Source: Piscirickettsiaceae bacterium (GTDB taxonomy: Bacteria; Pseudomonadota; Gammaproteobacteria; Nitrosococcales; Methylophagaceae). From it: a DNA stretch of 14,506 nt. Made by a program: the position numbers and the translations under genes. Location: positions 1 through 14,506 of the forward strand of contig JAUXFA010000005.1 in NCBI GenBank assembly GCA_030620285.1, in the 5' to 3' direction. This document shows, one piece after another, positions 6,559 through 14,506 of this stretch. The notes under the pieces were generated by a model that was not told the origin of the DNA, did not search any database, and worked only from the letters and a program-made list of their open reading frames with translations. Position 1 is the stretch's first letter. Each line of letters starts with the position of its first letter.

Positions 6559-6738
6559 TTATGTGTCTTCATCAGCAGCTAATTCACGTGCTTCATTGCT
6601 TAGCATCACCGGAATATCGTCATGGATAGGGTAAGCCAAACGGCAAGTCGGGCAGATGAGTTCTTGCTTTGTTTTAATGTAATTCAGGCTGCCTTTGCAA
6701 CTTGGGCAAGCTAAAATTTCGAGTAGAGTTTTATCCAT
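6559..6738 (-). CDS. ycaR: Trm112/YcaR-family small zinc-ribbon-like protein
   Basis: A 59-residue protein starting at ATG 6738-6736 and ending with TAA at 6561-6559. It has four Cys as two pairs, Cys11-Pro-Ser-Cys14 and Cys29-Pro-Thr-Cys32, a typical small zinc-binding knuckle fold. The N-terminal Leu-Leu-Glu-Ile-Leu-Ala-Cys-Pro and the later [11 protein letters not shown] are the hallmarks of the UPF0434/Trm112-like family represented by E. coli YcaR. The exact bacterial role is not established; yeast Trm112 activates methyltransferases. It overlaps the lpxK stop by 8 nt and precedes kdsB by 5 nt, the conserved lpxK-ycaR-kdsB order. The symbol follows the E. coli homologue. Confidence 0.92.
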   Translation of the reverse strand: MDKTLLEILACPSCKGSLNYIKTKQELICPTCRLAYPIHDDIPVMLSNEARELAADEDT

Positions 6739-7714
6739 GAGAGGAAAGTCCTGCTAGTTTTTGTAGTATTTGTTGATCAAGTTTACCGCTGATGCTTGCT
6801 TCTATGGCAATGTACCACATATTGTCATTGGCAAATGATTGGCATTTTACCGAATCTTTTTCAGTCATAATAATAGGGGCATCATCATCAAATTGTAACT
6901 CCGTGTGTGTAAAGAGGTGATGATCGGTAAAAGGGTGGGCGTGAATCGTCAAACCTTGCTTAGATAATTGATTAAAAAAGCGTTGTGGATTGCCAATGCC
7001 AGCAATGGCATGAACTGGTTTTCCGATAAAATAAGACAGATCTTTTTTGAGCTTAGAATTCGCAAGATTAATCGCCTGACCTTGCAATAGCGTCATATTA
7101 TAATCAACAGAAGGGTTACCATTATGCACAATAAAGTCAACTTGTTCTAACCGTGATAAGGGTTCACGTAGTGGGCCTGCAGGCAAACAATATTGATTGC
7201 CAAAAAGACGTTGGCCATCGACCACCACAATTTCAATATCACGCCCTAATGCATAATGTTGTAGCCCATCATCTGCAATGATGATATTGCAATCATGTTG
7301 TTGTAATAATATTTGGCCCGCTGCAATGCGACTGGGTGCAACGGCCATCGGGCAGCCAGTATGGCGGCTGATAATAATGGGTTCATCGCCGACAATATTA
7401 GGATCACTGTGTGCGGTGACAAGTTGTGGATAATGGTCAGTATGACCACCATAACCTCGGCTAATAATGCCCGGCCGTAACCCAGCGAGTTTTAATTGTT
7501 TGACCAGCCAGATGACCAATGGTGTTTTACCGGTGCCACCAACACTGATATTACCGACAATGATAACGGGAACCGGTAATGTAGATTGTTTAAAAAGACC
7601 AACATTATAAAGTGCTTGCCGACAGCTAATAATAAGGCGGTATACAAGGGCAAGCGGCCATAGTAACCAGCGGATAGGGTGGGGTTGATACCAGCTATTA
7701 ACAAGCCATTTCAT
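6731..7714 (-). CDS. lpxK: tetraacyldisaccharide 4'-kinase
   Basis: A 327-residue inner-membrane-associated kinase that phosphorylates the 4' position of the lipid A disaccharide precursor, the sixth step of the Raetz pathway. An N-terminal hydrophobic helix (about 15-33) is the membrane anchor. The P-loop [11 protein letters not shown]63-Thr64-Pro follows. Ser-Arg-Gly-Tyr-Gly-Gly (85-90) and Asp148-Asp149-Gly-Leu-Gln-His153 are the other LpxK signatures, the latter containing metal-binding and catalytic residues. Length fits E. coli LpxK (328). It starts 21 nt after msbA and its stop overlaps the ycaR-like start by 8 nt, so it shares their transcript. The adjacent msbA-lpxK pairing as in E. 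coli supports coordinated lipid A completion and export. Confidence 0.96.
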   Translation of the reverse strand: MKWLVNSWYQPHPIRWLLWPLALVYRLIISCRQALYNVGLFKQSTLPVPVIIVGNISVGGTGKTPLVIWLVKQLKLAGLRPGIISRGYGGHTDHYPQLVTAHSDPNIVGDEPIIISRHTGCPMAVAPSRIAAGQILLQQHDCNIIIADDGLQHYALGRDIEIVVVDGQRLFGNQYCLPAGPLREPLSRLEQVDFIVHNGNPSVDYNMTLLQGQAINLANSKLKKDLSYFIGKPVHAIAGIGNPQRFFNQLSKQGLTIHAHPFTDHHLFTHTELQFDDDAPIIMTEKDSVKCQSFANDNMWYIAIEASISGKLDQQILQKLAGLSSHG

Positions 7715-7735
7715 GATGAATTCAGAATATTTCCA

Positions 7736-9511
7736 CTAACTGCTAATGTCAATGGGCTTTTCCTGAAATTGCTGGCTGTGTAGTTGAGCATAATGCTGGC
7801 CCATTGCTAATAGTTCATTATGAGTTCCAGCTTCAACAATGCGACCATCATGCATGACGATAATTTGATCGGCATTTTCAATGGTGGATAATCGATGAGC
7901 AATAACCAATGTGGTGCGATGTTCCATCAATGTTTCAAGGGCAGCTTGAATATGTCTTTCCGCCTTGCTATCTAAAGATGCCGTGGCTTCGTCCAGAATA
8001 AGAATAGGCGCATCACGTAATATGGCGCGAGCGATAGCAAGACGTTGGCGTTGACCACCCGAGAGTAATACACCATTTTGACCTACTTGAGTGGCTAGGC
8101 CATCTGGCAAACGTTCAATAAAGTCCCAGGCATGAGCAGCTTTGGCGGCAGCAATGATTTGTTCGTTACTAACTTGCTGTGAATGACCATAGCTAATATT
8201 GTTTGCCACCGTGTCATTGAATAACACAATCTGTTGATTAACCAATGATATTTGTTGGCGTAAATTTGTTAATTTTAGATCATTAATATCAATACCATCG
8301 AGTAAGATCTGCCCACCGGTTATGGTGTAAAAGCGAGCTAACAAACTCACTAAAGTTGTTTTTCCGCTGCCTGAATGGCCGACAAAAGCAATAGTTTGTC
8401 CTGGTTTGGCATGAAAGGAAATATCTTCCAATACGTTACTGGTTGAAGCGTGATAACTGAAGTTGATATTGTTATATTGAATATCACCTCGAGCACGATC
8501 AATGGTCTTGCTACCCATGTCGGGTTCTGGCTGTTCGTCTAATAAAGCAAAAATACTTTGTGCCGCGGCAATGCCTTGCTGTAGCTTGCCATTGATTTTT
8601 GTCAGCCGTTTAAGAGGGGTCAAAATCATAAACATAGCCGTCACAAAAGAGATAAAACTCCCCGGCGTTATTTGTTCAAGCATTTCCGGCACTGTTGCCA
8701 AGTAAATAACTAGGGATAGTCCCAAAACAGTAATAAATTGGATGATAGGTTGGCTAATAGCATCCGTTGCCAACATCTTCATTCGCTGCCGTCGGTTTTG
8801 TTGGTTCACCTTGTCAAAACGATTAATTTCATATTGCTGAGCACCAAAGGTTTTGACTTCGCGATGGCCTTCAATCACTTCACTACTAATATGGCTCACA
8901 TCCCCCATCGATTCTTGAATCATTTTGCTGATACGGCGAAAGCGGCTACTGATTTTATAAATAAGTAGGGCAATAATAGGAACCGTTAATAAAATGATAA
9001 GAGCCAAGGTACCATTAAGATAAATCATCCATGCCAATAGACCGACAATGGTAATGGTGTCTCGAATAACGACAATAATGGCATCCGTCACCGCATTGGC
9101 AACTTGTTCTACATCATAGAGCAGCTTAGACATAAGCTGGCCAGGTGTACTTTGGTCATAAAAACTAGCAGGCAAAGTGATAAGCCGTTCAAACATTTGT
9201 CCACGTAGTGTTTTAATCACATTGCGAGCAATCCATCCGAGGCCATACGTGGTAATAAAATTAGCAATACCACGGATAATAAAAATGCCGATAAAAGCCA
9301 AAGGAATAAGCCGAATAGTGTCAGGGTCACGATCAACAAAACTGCCATCGACTAAGGGCTCCATAATGGCGGCTAAGCTTATTTCGGTAGCAGAAAATAT
9401 GATTATTGCAATAATAGATATTACAAAGGCCGGCCAATACGGTTTGGCGTAAGTGAGTAAGCGCCGATAAATTTGACCAGCACTCATTTTTTCAGAGGAG
9501 TTGGAGGTCAT
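7736..9511 (-). CDS. msbA: lipid A export ATP-binding/permease protein MsbA
   Basis: A 591-residue homodimeric ABC exporter half-transporter that flips lipid A-core across the inner membrane. The N-terminal membrane domain (about 20-320) has six predicted helices, for example near 27-48, 68-90, 140-165, 167-187, 253-275 and 284-300. The nucleotide-binding domain has Walker A Gly378-His-Ser-Gly-Ser-Gly-Lys384-Thr-Thr, signature Leu483-Ser-Gly-Gly-Gln, Walker B ending Leu-Asp507-Glu508, and H-loop His539. Length is the MsbA norm (E. coli 582). It follows exbD with a 4-nt ATGA overlap and no Shine-Dalgarno of its own, so its translation is probably coupled to exbD. Placement next to lpxK makes the lipid A role more likely than another ABCB-type exporter. 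Confidence 0.94.
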   Translation of the reverse strand: MTSNSSEKMSAGQIYRRLLTYAKPYWPAFVISIIAIIIFSATEISLAAIMEPLVDGSFVDRDPDTIRLIPLAFIGIFIIRGIANFITTYGLGWIARNVIKTLRGQMFERLITLPASFYDQSTPGQLMSKLLYDVEQVANAVTDAIIVVIRDTITIVGLLAWMIYLNGTLALIILLTVPIIALLIYKISSRFRRISKMIQESMGDVSHISSEVIEGHREVKTFGAQQYEINRFDKVNQQNRRQRMKMLATDAISQPIIQFITVLGLSLVIYLATVPEMLEQITPGSFISFVTAMFMILTPLKRLTKINGKLQQGIAAAQSIFALLDEQPEPDMGSKTIDRARGDIQYNNINFSYHASTSNVLEDISFHAKPGQTIAFVGHSGSGKTTLVSLLARFYTITGGQILLDGIDINDLKLTNLRQQISLVNQQIVLFNDTVANNISYGHSQQVSNEQIIAAAKAAHAWDFIERLPDGLATQVGQNGVLLSGGQRQRLAIARAILRDAPILILDEATASLDSKAERHIQAALETLMEHRTTLVIAHRLSTIENADQIIVMHDGRIVEAGTHNELLAMGQHYAQLHSQQFQEKPIDISS

Positions 9512-9933
9512 GGTTCAGTTGAGGTGGTTTGCCGTGTTGCCAGGGTGAGTCGTGTGTAACCAAGTTGTTGCGCTGTATCCATTGCCGTCACAATATTTTG
9601 ATATTCAGTATTGGCATCAGCGCTGATAATGATATGTGGATCGTCATTCTCCCCTACTATTTGTTGCAGTTGCGAAGATAATTGTTCAGGACTTGGATTA
9701 TCAAGAGTAACGTTATTAATGATAAATTGACCATCGGCATTGATCACAATATCAATCGCTTTTTCTTGCGCGACTAATGCTTGTCCACTTGCTTCAGGCA
9801 AATCTACTTTAAGCGAGCTTTCACGTATAAAACTAGTGGACACCATAAAGAATAAAAGTAGTAAAAAAACGACATCAATCATCGGGGTGAGATTGACATC
9901 AGGATCCTCTGATCGTTGAGGGGACAGTTTCAC
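9508..9933 (-). CDS. exbD: ExbD/TolR-family biopolymer transport protein
   Basis: A 141-residue protein with one membrane helix (about residues 18-36) after a short cytoplasmic tail. The helix starts Asn-Leu-Thr-Pro-Met-Ile-Asp20-Val-Val-Phe, where Asp20 is the family's proton-carrying residue. Residues from about 40 on form the periplasmic peptidoglycan- and TonB/TolA-interacting domain. It works with the ExbB-like protein as a proton-motive-force-driven motor. The start is GTG 9933, set by a GAGGAA Shine-Dalgarno at 9944-9939 (5-nt spacing), and it overlaps the exbB stop by 4 nt (GTGA). No tonB or tolA is in the window, so the partner it powers is unknown; the same exbB-exbD pair sits between comEC and lpxK in Pseudomonas. 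Confidence 0.9.
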   Translation of the reverse strand: MKLSPQRSEDPDVNLTPMIDVVFLLLLFFMVSTSFIRESSLKVDLPEASGQALVAQEKAIDIVINADGQFIINNVTLDNPSPEQLSSQLQQIVGENDDPHIIISADANTEYQNIVTAMDTAQQLGYTRLTLATRQTTSTEP

Positions 9934-10565
9934 TGGTTTTCCTCATCATCGGGGTCAAACTGTCGGTCACCATGCAATATTTCGATCAATTTCATTGCCT
10001 GTTCTTCCATATCAACAACCAAAGTACTAATTTTCCCTCGGAAATAACGATAAAAAATGAGACTAGGAATTGCAATAACCAGACCAGTCGCAGTGGTAAT
10101 TAATGCTTCTGAAATACCACCTGCTAATGTTTCAGGATTACCCACACCTTCAGTGGTAATAACCGCAAACACCTTGATCATACCTATAACCGTACCCAGT
10201 AAGCCCATCAGCGGTGCAATGGCGGCAATTGTGCCAAGCGTATTGAGATTACGCTCTAATTCGACGGTAACATGGCGACCAACATCTTCAATGCCTTCTC
10301 GTGTGATCTCACGAGAACATTCTCGATTCACTAATCCAGCCGCTAAAATTTGGCCCAAGGGTGAATTGTTTCGCATGGCTTGAATGCGATTATCATCCAC
10401 TTGGTTATACCGTAACCACTGCCAAATTTGAGTGATCAATTCGGGTGGTGATATGCGTTTAGTCTGCAAGCTCCAAAAGCGCTCAGCAATAATGGCACTA
10501 GCAATAATCACACAGATAAACAGTGGAAGCATTATCCAGCCACCTGCTCTAAAAAATTCCAACAT
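9930..10565 (-). CDS. exbB: ExbB/TolQ/MotA-family proton channel protein
   Basis: A 211-residue inner-membrane protein with three helices: about 10-29, 110-135 and 152-174. The large cytoplasmic section between the first and second, and the cytoplasmic tail, are typical of TolQ/ExbB. The second and third helices carry the conserved Pro-Leu-Met-Gly-Leu-Leu-Gly-Thr-Val-Ile-Gly-Met and Ala-Leu-Ile-Thr-Thr-Ala-Thr-Gly-Leu segments lining the proton channel around ExbD. It forms the pentameric stator for ExbD, encoded immediately downstream. It lies 55 nt after comEC; the gap shows no clear terminator and no convincing promoter. No Tol genes accompany it, so ExbB-like is preferred over TolQ. Confidence 0.9.
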   Translation of the reverse strand: MLEFFRAGGWIMLPLFICVIIASAIIAERFWSLQTKRISPPELITQIWQWLRYNQVDDNRIQAMRNNSPLGQILAAGLVNRECSREITREGIEDVGRHVTVELERNLNTLGTIAAIAPLMGLLGTVIGMIKVFAVITTEGVGNPETLAGGISEALITTATGLVIAIPSLIFYRYFRGKISTLVVDMEEQAMKLIEILHGDRQFDPDDEENQ

Positions 10566-10620
10566 AATATCTCTATCTCAATTAAGAATTAATTGCCGAC
10601 CATGATACGTGAAAAATGCC

Positions 10621-12894
10621 TTAGTCTGTAGCATCTGATGTCCAAATTTGTGATGTTGATTGCCGGGCAGTGATGGGGTCATGTTCCACCACTGAATTAA
10701 ATTTAAATTGAATCGCACCATCAACCGCGGTATTAAATAGGGTGATATCGTGGTTTTGGTAACGATCTACAACCTGTTTGTTAGGAAAATGATAACGATT
10801 TCGGTAACCGGTAGCAAAGAGCACAAAATCTGCTTGTACGGCTTTAATAAAGGCCGTAGTTGAAGAGCTATTGCTACCATGATGAGGTGCAACCAGTAGG
10901 GTAGACCTTAATTTATCGCTATAACGTTGCACTAATAAGCGCTCTGTTTTAGCTTCAATATCACCCGTTAATAAAATGCTGCCATATGTGCTTGATATTT
11001 TTAAAACACAGGACAAATTATTTTCACTACCACGATCCATCGTTTGAGGATGCAATATGGCAAAATGAACATTATTCCAGTACCAAGATTGCCCAGCCTG
11101 ACAAGAAGTTGCGGATGGCAGCAGCGTAGGTGTACTACTGATAATAGTATCAACAATAATGGCGTCAATCAGTGGAATTGCCCCACCAATATGATCATTG
11201 TCACCATGGCTGACCACTAATGTATCAATATGTTTAATACCTTGATACTGAAGAAAGGGCAGTACAACAGCGGTGCCGGTATTAAAGTCATCACTGAATT
11301 TAGGTCCCGTATCGTAAACCAAAGTATGGTCCTTTGTTTGTATAACAGCAGCTAATCCTTGGCCCACATCTAATAAGCTAAACCAGACTTCACCATCAGC
11401 AGGTTTAGCTGGTGAATATAAAACTAATGGCATCAGGCCTATTAACCCTATCCATTTGGCGGGAAACTGTTTAGGGGACAATAAAAGTAAGGTGCCTACA
11501 ATAATTGGGATCCAATAGAGTGTTGGAATAGTGATGCCCGACCAGTGTGAAAAGGGGAGTGCTGCTAAGTATTCTAGTATGGGCCAAAGCAAGCTTAAGA
11601 TGATGTCTACTAGTTGTAATAACAAAATACCGAGGGGTTCAAACAAGTATAAGAACAAACTGCTCAGTAATAAGACCGGCACCACCAATAAGCTGACAAT
11701 AGGCACTGCTATAAAATTGGCAATAGGCGAGATTAATGAGGTTTGCATGAAAAAAATTAATAATAGTGGCGTCAATCCAAATGCAATCAAGCCATGTATT
11801 TTTGCCCATTGCCATCGGGGTGAGGGCCATCGATATTGACTGGTCAATAAGATAATTGCCACCGCCGAAAAGGATAACCAGAACCCAGCAGATAAAACAG
11901 CTAATGGATCAAACACCAATACCAAAAATAAACTCGCTACAAGAACATGATTGCTAGAAATAGAACGACGAATTAATAGTGACAACATAACCGTTGCCAC
12001 CATGATAAGTGCACGTTGACTTGGAAGTGAGAATCCGGCCAAGGCGGCATAAAATAGTGCTGTTAAAAACCCACCAATAGCGCCGGCTTCATTAGCAGGC
12101 AATAACAATAAATTTTGGGGTCGTCTTGACCAAAACCAACGCGAGCAGAAAAAACCAATGGCAGCAGCAAGACCAATATGGAGGCCAGAAATAGCTAATA
12201 AATGATTGGTACCGGATAAGCGTAATATTTGCCACTGTTCTAGGTTTATATTGTTGCGAATGCCAGTTGTTAGCCCTTGAATAAGTCCAATATTTCGACT
12301 GTTATTAAGATTTATTTCGATAGTCTGAGTAAGTGATTGTCGAATCGTATTAATGGAATATTTTGGCGCTGATGTGAGACGTTTATTGTCAGGGCTAGCA
12401 CGAACATAACCTACCGCCCCAATACCTTGTTGAAATAGCCATTGCTCATAATCAAAGCCGCTAGGGTTAGCCATACCATGAGGGCGTTTCAAGCGAACAG
12501 TAAGTTGCCAGTGTTCGCCAGAATGAAGACTATCGGGTCGTGATTGATACCAATTTAGCCGTATTTTAGTGGGCAATCTGACATTGTCTTGTTGATCGGG
12601 TTTAAACTCAAACCGTAATCGCCTATTTTGATATTCGGGGATATTATCGACAATACCGGTGATAACAAGATCTTGGCCTTCTAGTGGTTCAGCTAAGCGA
12701 TTATTAATAATCAAACCGGCATGGAGGAGTGTCCATAGCATGCCCAGAGTGAATACGGCCAATAGACGAGATTTATCAAATAGCAGTAAACTACAAGCTG
12801 GTAATAATGCCCATAACCATAGTGATGATGGCAAAGTGGTCAGTTGTAAAAATACGATACAACCCAAAGCAAATGAAATGGCAGTTTTAATCAT
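10621..12894 (-). CDS. comEC: DNA internalization-related competence protein ComEC/Rec2
   Basis: A 757-residue polytopic inner-membrane protein forming the channel for single-stranded DNA during natural transformation. The N-terminal hydrophobic helices and DUF4131/OB-like region (about 1-170) are followed by the multi-helix 'competence' domain (about 190-500) with Leu-Leu-Ala-Ile-Ser-Gly-Leu-His-Ile-Gly. The C-terminal metallo-beta-lactamase-like domain (about 505-757) carries His563-Gly-Asp565-Asn-Asp567-His568, Gly-Asp645-Ile and His671-His672-Gly-Ser. The usual first His-x-His is His-x-Asp here, as in ComEC proteins. The metal site looks intact, so the proposed nuclease function may be active. 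It is complete and full length. A start-proximal AGGGA lies before ATG 12894. Whether the organism is competent depends on genes elsewhere. Confidence 0.94.
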   Translation of the reverse strand: MIKTAISFALGCIVFLQLTTLPSSLWLWALLPACSLLLFDKSRLLAVFTLGMLWTLLHAGLIINNRLAEPLEGQDLVITGIVDNIPEYQNRRLRFEFKPDQQDNVRLPTKIRLNWYQSRPDSLHSGEHWQLTVRLKRPHGMANPSGFDYEQWLFQQGIGAVGYVRASPDNKRLTSAPKYSINTIRQSLTQTIEINLNNSRNIGLIQGLTTGIRNNINLEQWQILRLSGTNHLLAISGLHIGLAAAIGFFCSRWFWSRRPQNLLLLPANEAGAIGGFLTALFYAALAGFSLPSQRALIMVATVMLSLLIRRSISSNHVLVASLFLVLVFDPLAVLSAGFWLSFSAVAIILLTSQYRWPSPRWQWAKIHGLIAFGLTPLLLIFFMQTSLISPIANFIAVPIVSLLVVPVLLLSSLFLYLFEPLGILLLQLVDIILSLLWPILEYLAALPFSHWSGITIPTLYWIPIIVGTLLLLSPKQFPAKWIGLIGLMPLVLYSPAKPADGEVWFSLLDVGQGLAAVIQTKDHTLVYDTGPKFSDDFNTGTAVVLPFLQYQGIKHIDTLVVSHGDNDHIGGAIPLIDAIIVDTIISSTPTLLPSATSCQAGQSWYWNNVHFAILHPQTMDRGSENNLSCVLKISSTYGSILLTGDIEAKTERLLVQRYSDKLRSTLLVAPHHGSNSSSTTAFIKAVQADFVLFATGYRNRYHFPNKQVVDRYQNHDITLFNTAVDGAIQFKFNSVVEHDPITARQSTSQIWTSDATD

Positions 12895-12907
12895 ATATCC
12901 CTATAAT
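12878..12907 (+). promoter_or_regulatory. candidate sigma70 promoter for the DUF2062 gene
   Basis: A perfect TATAAT at 12902-12907 is preceded by ATGGCA (12878-12883), four of six -35 matches, at 18-nt spacing. Transcription would begin roughly 25 nt before the DUF2062 ATG. The -35 lies inside the start of divergent comEC, so the two promoters must be close or overlapping. The 45-nt gap has no other obvious element. Confidence 0.4.
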
Positions 12908-12939
12908 GACGTCCGACTCTATAACAACAATGAGACTCC

Positions 12940-13461
12940 ATGCCTCGTAAGTTCCTAAAACGTATTTTGCCAGATCATAAAGCGATGCGCGATCATCCGC
13001 ATCTGAAAAAATTTGGCCAACGTTTAACTGAACCAAGAATATGGCATTTAAACCGTCGTTCAGTCGCTGGTGGCTTGGCCTTAGGATTATTTATGGGATT
13101 CATGCCCATAATTGGACAGATGTTTATTGCCGCGGCCTTAGCCATTTTTTTCAGGGTCAATTTACCAATTGCGGTGTTTAGCTCGTGGTTTAGTAATCCT
13201 TTAACCTATGCGCCTGTTTTCTTTTTTGCTTATAAAATAGGGGTATGGATTTTACAGGTGCCAATAGAACACCATACATTTGATTTGTCCTGGCAGTGGT
13301 TAACCCATGAATTTTTAACGATATGGCAACCGTTATTATTAGGTAGTTTTATCTGTGGAATAGTATCAGCCTTGTTGGGCATACTTTTTGTTCGTTATAT
13401 ATGGCGACGAATAGTCATTCGTAACTGGGAAATAAGACAGCAAAAGAAAAAGAATCGTTAA
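12940..13461 (+). CDS. DUF2062 domain-containing membrane protein
   Basis: A 173-residue protein with a basic N-terminal tail (1-40) and hydrophobic segments near 42-71, 76-105 and 128-155, so an inner-membrane protein. The segment Ser85-[13 protein letters not shown] is the signature of DUF2062. The function of the family is not established. The C-terminus is highly basic (Arg-Gln-Gln-Lys-Lys-Lys-Asn-Arg). It is divergent from comEC and convergent with lolD, as the DUF2062 gene beside comEC and lolC-lolD is in Pseudomonas. Its stop TAA (13459-13461) shares bases with the lolD stop on the other strand. It has a likely own promoter at 12878-12907; the Shine-Dalgarno is poor. Confidence 0.88.
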   Translation: MPRKFLKRILPDHKAMRDHPHLKKFGQRLTEPRIWHLNRRSVAGGLALGLFMGFMPIIGQMFIAAALAIFFRVNLPIAVFSSWFSNPLTYAPVFFFAYKIGVWILQVPIEHHTFDLSWQWLTHEFLTIWQPLLLGSFICGIVSALLGILFVRYIWRRIVIRNWEIRQQKKKNR

Positions 13462-14135
13462 TCGTCGAGTATTCCATCTTTCAAGGTTAAAATACGATCC
13501 ATCTGTGCTGCCAATTGCGTGTCGTGGGTAACGATAACTAATGCGGTTCCAAGTGATTGGTTTAATTCAAGAATTAAATCAAAAATAGCCTGTGCTGTTC
13601 GGTGGTCTAGATTGCCAGTAGGTTCATCCGCTAATAAGCAATCTGGCTTGTTAATTAATGCACGTGCTAAGGCTGCCCGCTGACGTTCACCGCCCGATAA
13701 TTCACTTGGTTTGTGAATAAGACGATGACTGAGACCAACTTTAGACAGTAAATCTTCAGCTTGTTGCTGAGCCATTTTTGGATCTATTCCACCGATGATA
13801 AGGGGTATAGCGACATTTTCTAAAGCCGTAAACTCAGGCAATAAATGATGGAATTGATAGACAAATCCTAAACTTTGATTACGCAGTTTGCTGAGTGCAT
13901 TGACTGATAAGTTGTTAATATCTTGACCGTGAATTTCAACACCACCACTGCTTGGTTCATCAAGTCCGCCCAATAAATGCAATAGTGTACTTTTGCCAGA
14001 ACCGGAGCTACCAACAATGGCAAGGCGTTCACCCTTATTAACAGTTAGGTTTACATCGCTAAGCACATGGGTATCTAATCCACCATCAGTAAATTGTTTA
14101 GCTAAATGACGACATTGAACAACAGGATTAGTCAT
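13458..14135 (-). CDS. lolD: lipoprotein-releasing ABC transporter ATP-binding protein LolD
   Basis: A 225-residue cytoplasmic ATPase that powers extraction of outer-membrane lipoproteins from the inner membrane through LolC/LolE to LolA. Walker A is Gly42-Ser-Ser-Gly-Ser-Gly-Lys48-Ser-Thr-Leu. The Q-loop region Phe-Val-Tyr-Gln94-Phe-His-His-Leu-Leu-Pro-Glu-Phe (91-102) is specific to LolD. Signature Leu146-Ser-Gly-Gly-Glu, Walker B Ala-Asp170-Glu171-Pro and switch His204 follow. The start was set at ATG 14135, not the longer open frame to 14225, because the extra residues are a shifted reading of the upstream gene, and a GAGG lies about 9 nt before 14135. It overlaps the upstream gene by 8 nt. 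Length is close to E. coli LolD (233). Confidence 0.95.
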   Translation of the reverse strand: MTNPVVQCRHLAKQFTDGGLDTHVLSDVNLTVNKGERLAIVGSSGSGKSTLLHLLGGLDEPSSGGVEIHGQDINNLSVNALSKLRNQSLGFVYQFHHLLPEFTALENVAIPLIIGGIDPKMAQQQAEDLLSKVGLSHRLIHKPSELSGGERQRAALARALINKPDCLLADEPTGNLDHRTAQAIFDLILELNQSLGTALVIVTHDTQLAAQMDRILTLKDGILDD

Positions 14136-14506
14136 AACGCAGTGCCTCTGCAGGCCGTATTTTAGATGCGCGCCATGATGGGTAGATTGTTGATAATAAA
14201 GACAATACAAATGCAGTAATACCAATTACGGTCACATCATTCCAATGCAGATCAGACGGTAAGCTACTGATGTAATAAACATCAGCAGGTAAAAATTGAT
14301 AGCCGAGCACTTGCTCTAAATTAGCAATAATAGTTTCGACATTGAGCGCCAGCACCACACCGCCTATTACCCCTAATAGAGTTCCAAATATGCCAATCAT
14401 AGTGCCTTGCACCATAAAAATTGCCATGATGTCGCGTGGCGTCATACCGAGCGTTCGTAATATTGCAATATCGGCTTGTTTGTCGGTCACCATCATAATG
14501 AGCGTC
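14128..14506 (-). CDS. lolC: LolC/LolE-family lipoprotein-releasing permease, C-terminal part (partial)
   Basis: The frame is open from the window edge, so the gene starts outside; 125 C-terminal residues are visible. They form the FtsX-type domain end: [16 protein letters not shown], the coupling-helix segment that contacts LolD, then two membrane helices (about residues 28-53 and 95-112 of the fragment). It ends with Arg-Pro-Ala-Glu-Ala-Leu-Arg-Tyr-Asp, the family terminus. LolC precedes lolD in most gammaproteobacteria, so lolC is the likely name. No lolE follows lolD here; it may lie elsewhere, or this may be a LolF-type hybrid that works as a homodimer. Confidence 0.88.
   Translation of the reverse strand, partial: TLIMMVTDKQADIAILRTLGMTPRDIMAIFMVQGTMIGIFGTLLGVIGGVVLALNVETIIANLEQVLGYQFLPADVYYISSLPSDLHWNDVTVIGITAFVLSLLSTIYPSWRASKIRPAEALRYD

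Noticed and set aside
9177..10383. Plus-strand open frames at 9177-9452 and 10057-10383, opposite msbA and exbB
   Set aside because: They are antisense shadows of well-recognised membrane-protein genes, with no independent start signals or domains.
10566..10620. Promoter or terminator between comEC and exbB
   Set aside because: The 55-nt gap has no convincing -35/-10 pair on the minus strand and no GC-rich hairpin with a U-tract, so I do not call one.
14136..14225. 30-residue N-terminal extension of LolD
   Set aside because: It overlaps the permease coding sequence and is rich in His, Tyr and Gln, unlike LolD; ATG 14135 has a GAGG upstream and gives the family-standard start.

Overview
The window looks like the chromosome of a Gram-negative gammaproteobacterium with moderate to low GC. 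Evidence is a full lipid A/Kdo envelope set (lpxK, msbA, kdsB, lolC-lolD), an E. coli-type RNase E with catalytic residues at E. coli numbering, and a gene order close to the Pseudomonas aeruginosa block HAD phosphatase - rluC - rne - (murB - ptpA) - kdsB - ycaR - lpxK - exbD - exbB - comEC - DUF2062 - lolC - lolD. Genus cannot be fixed from sequence alone; a Methylophaga/Thiotrichales-like organism is a guess.

Region 1 (1-1023) differs from the rest: it is visibly more AT-rich and most of its Arg codons are AGA/AGG. It holds the 3' end of an unidentified gene whose stop codon overlaps the start of a small gene with a secretion-signal-like N-terminus, followed by a degraded reading frame without a convincing start. 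The layout suggests the tail of a polymorphic-toxin or similar accessory locus with a candidate immunity gene, but no family is firmly recognised.

Region 2 (1041-3222), minus strand: rluC and an HAD phosphatase overlap by 4 nt. They are separated from rne by a 575-nt non-coding region whose rne-proximal half (about 2940-3222) is a chain of inverted repeats, the last of which buries the rne Shine-Dalgarno sequence.

Region 3 (3223-5812), plus strand: rne, then a small unrecognised 91-codon gene that begins inside the end of rne and whose own end overlaps convergent kdsB.

Region 4 (5798-12894), minus strand: a tight cluster transcribed comEC -> exbB -> exbD -> msbA -> lpxK -> ycaR-like -> kdsB, with 4-8 nt overlaps or very short gaps from exbB on. 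It joins DNA uptake, a proton-driven ExbBD motor, lipid A-core flipping, lipid A 4'-kinase and CMP-Kdo synthesis. The Trm112-like 59-residue gene between lpxK and kdsB is easily overlooked.

Region 5 (12940-14506): DUF2062 membrane protein (plus), converging on lolD (minus) with shared stop-codon bases, and the 3' end of lolC (or a lolC/E hybrid), the lipoprotein-release ABC transporter.

No rRNA, tRNA, CRISPR array or complete mobile element was seen.
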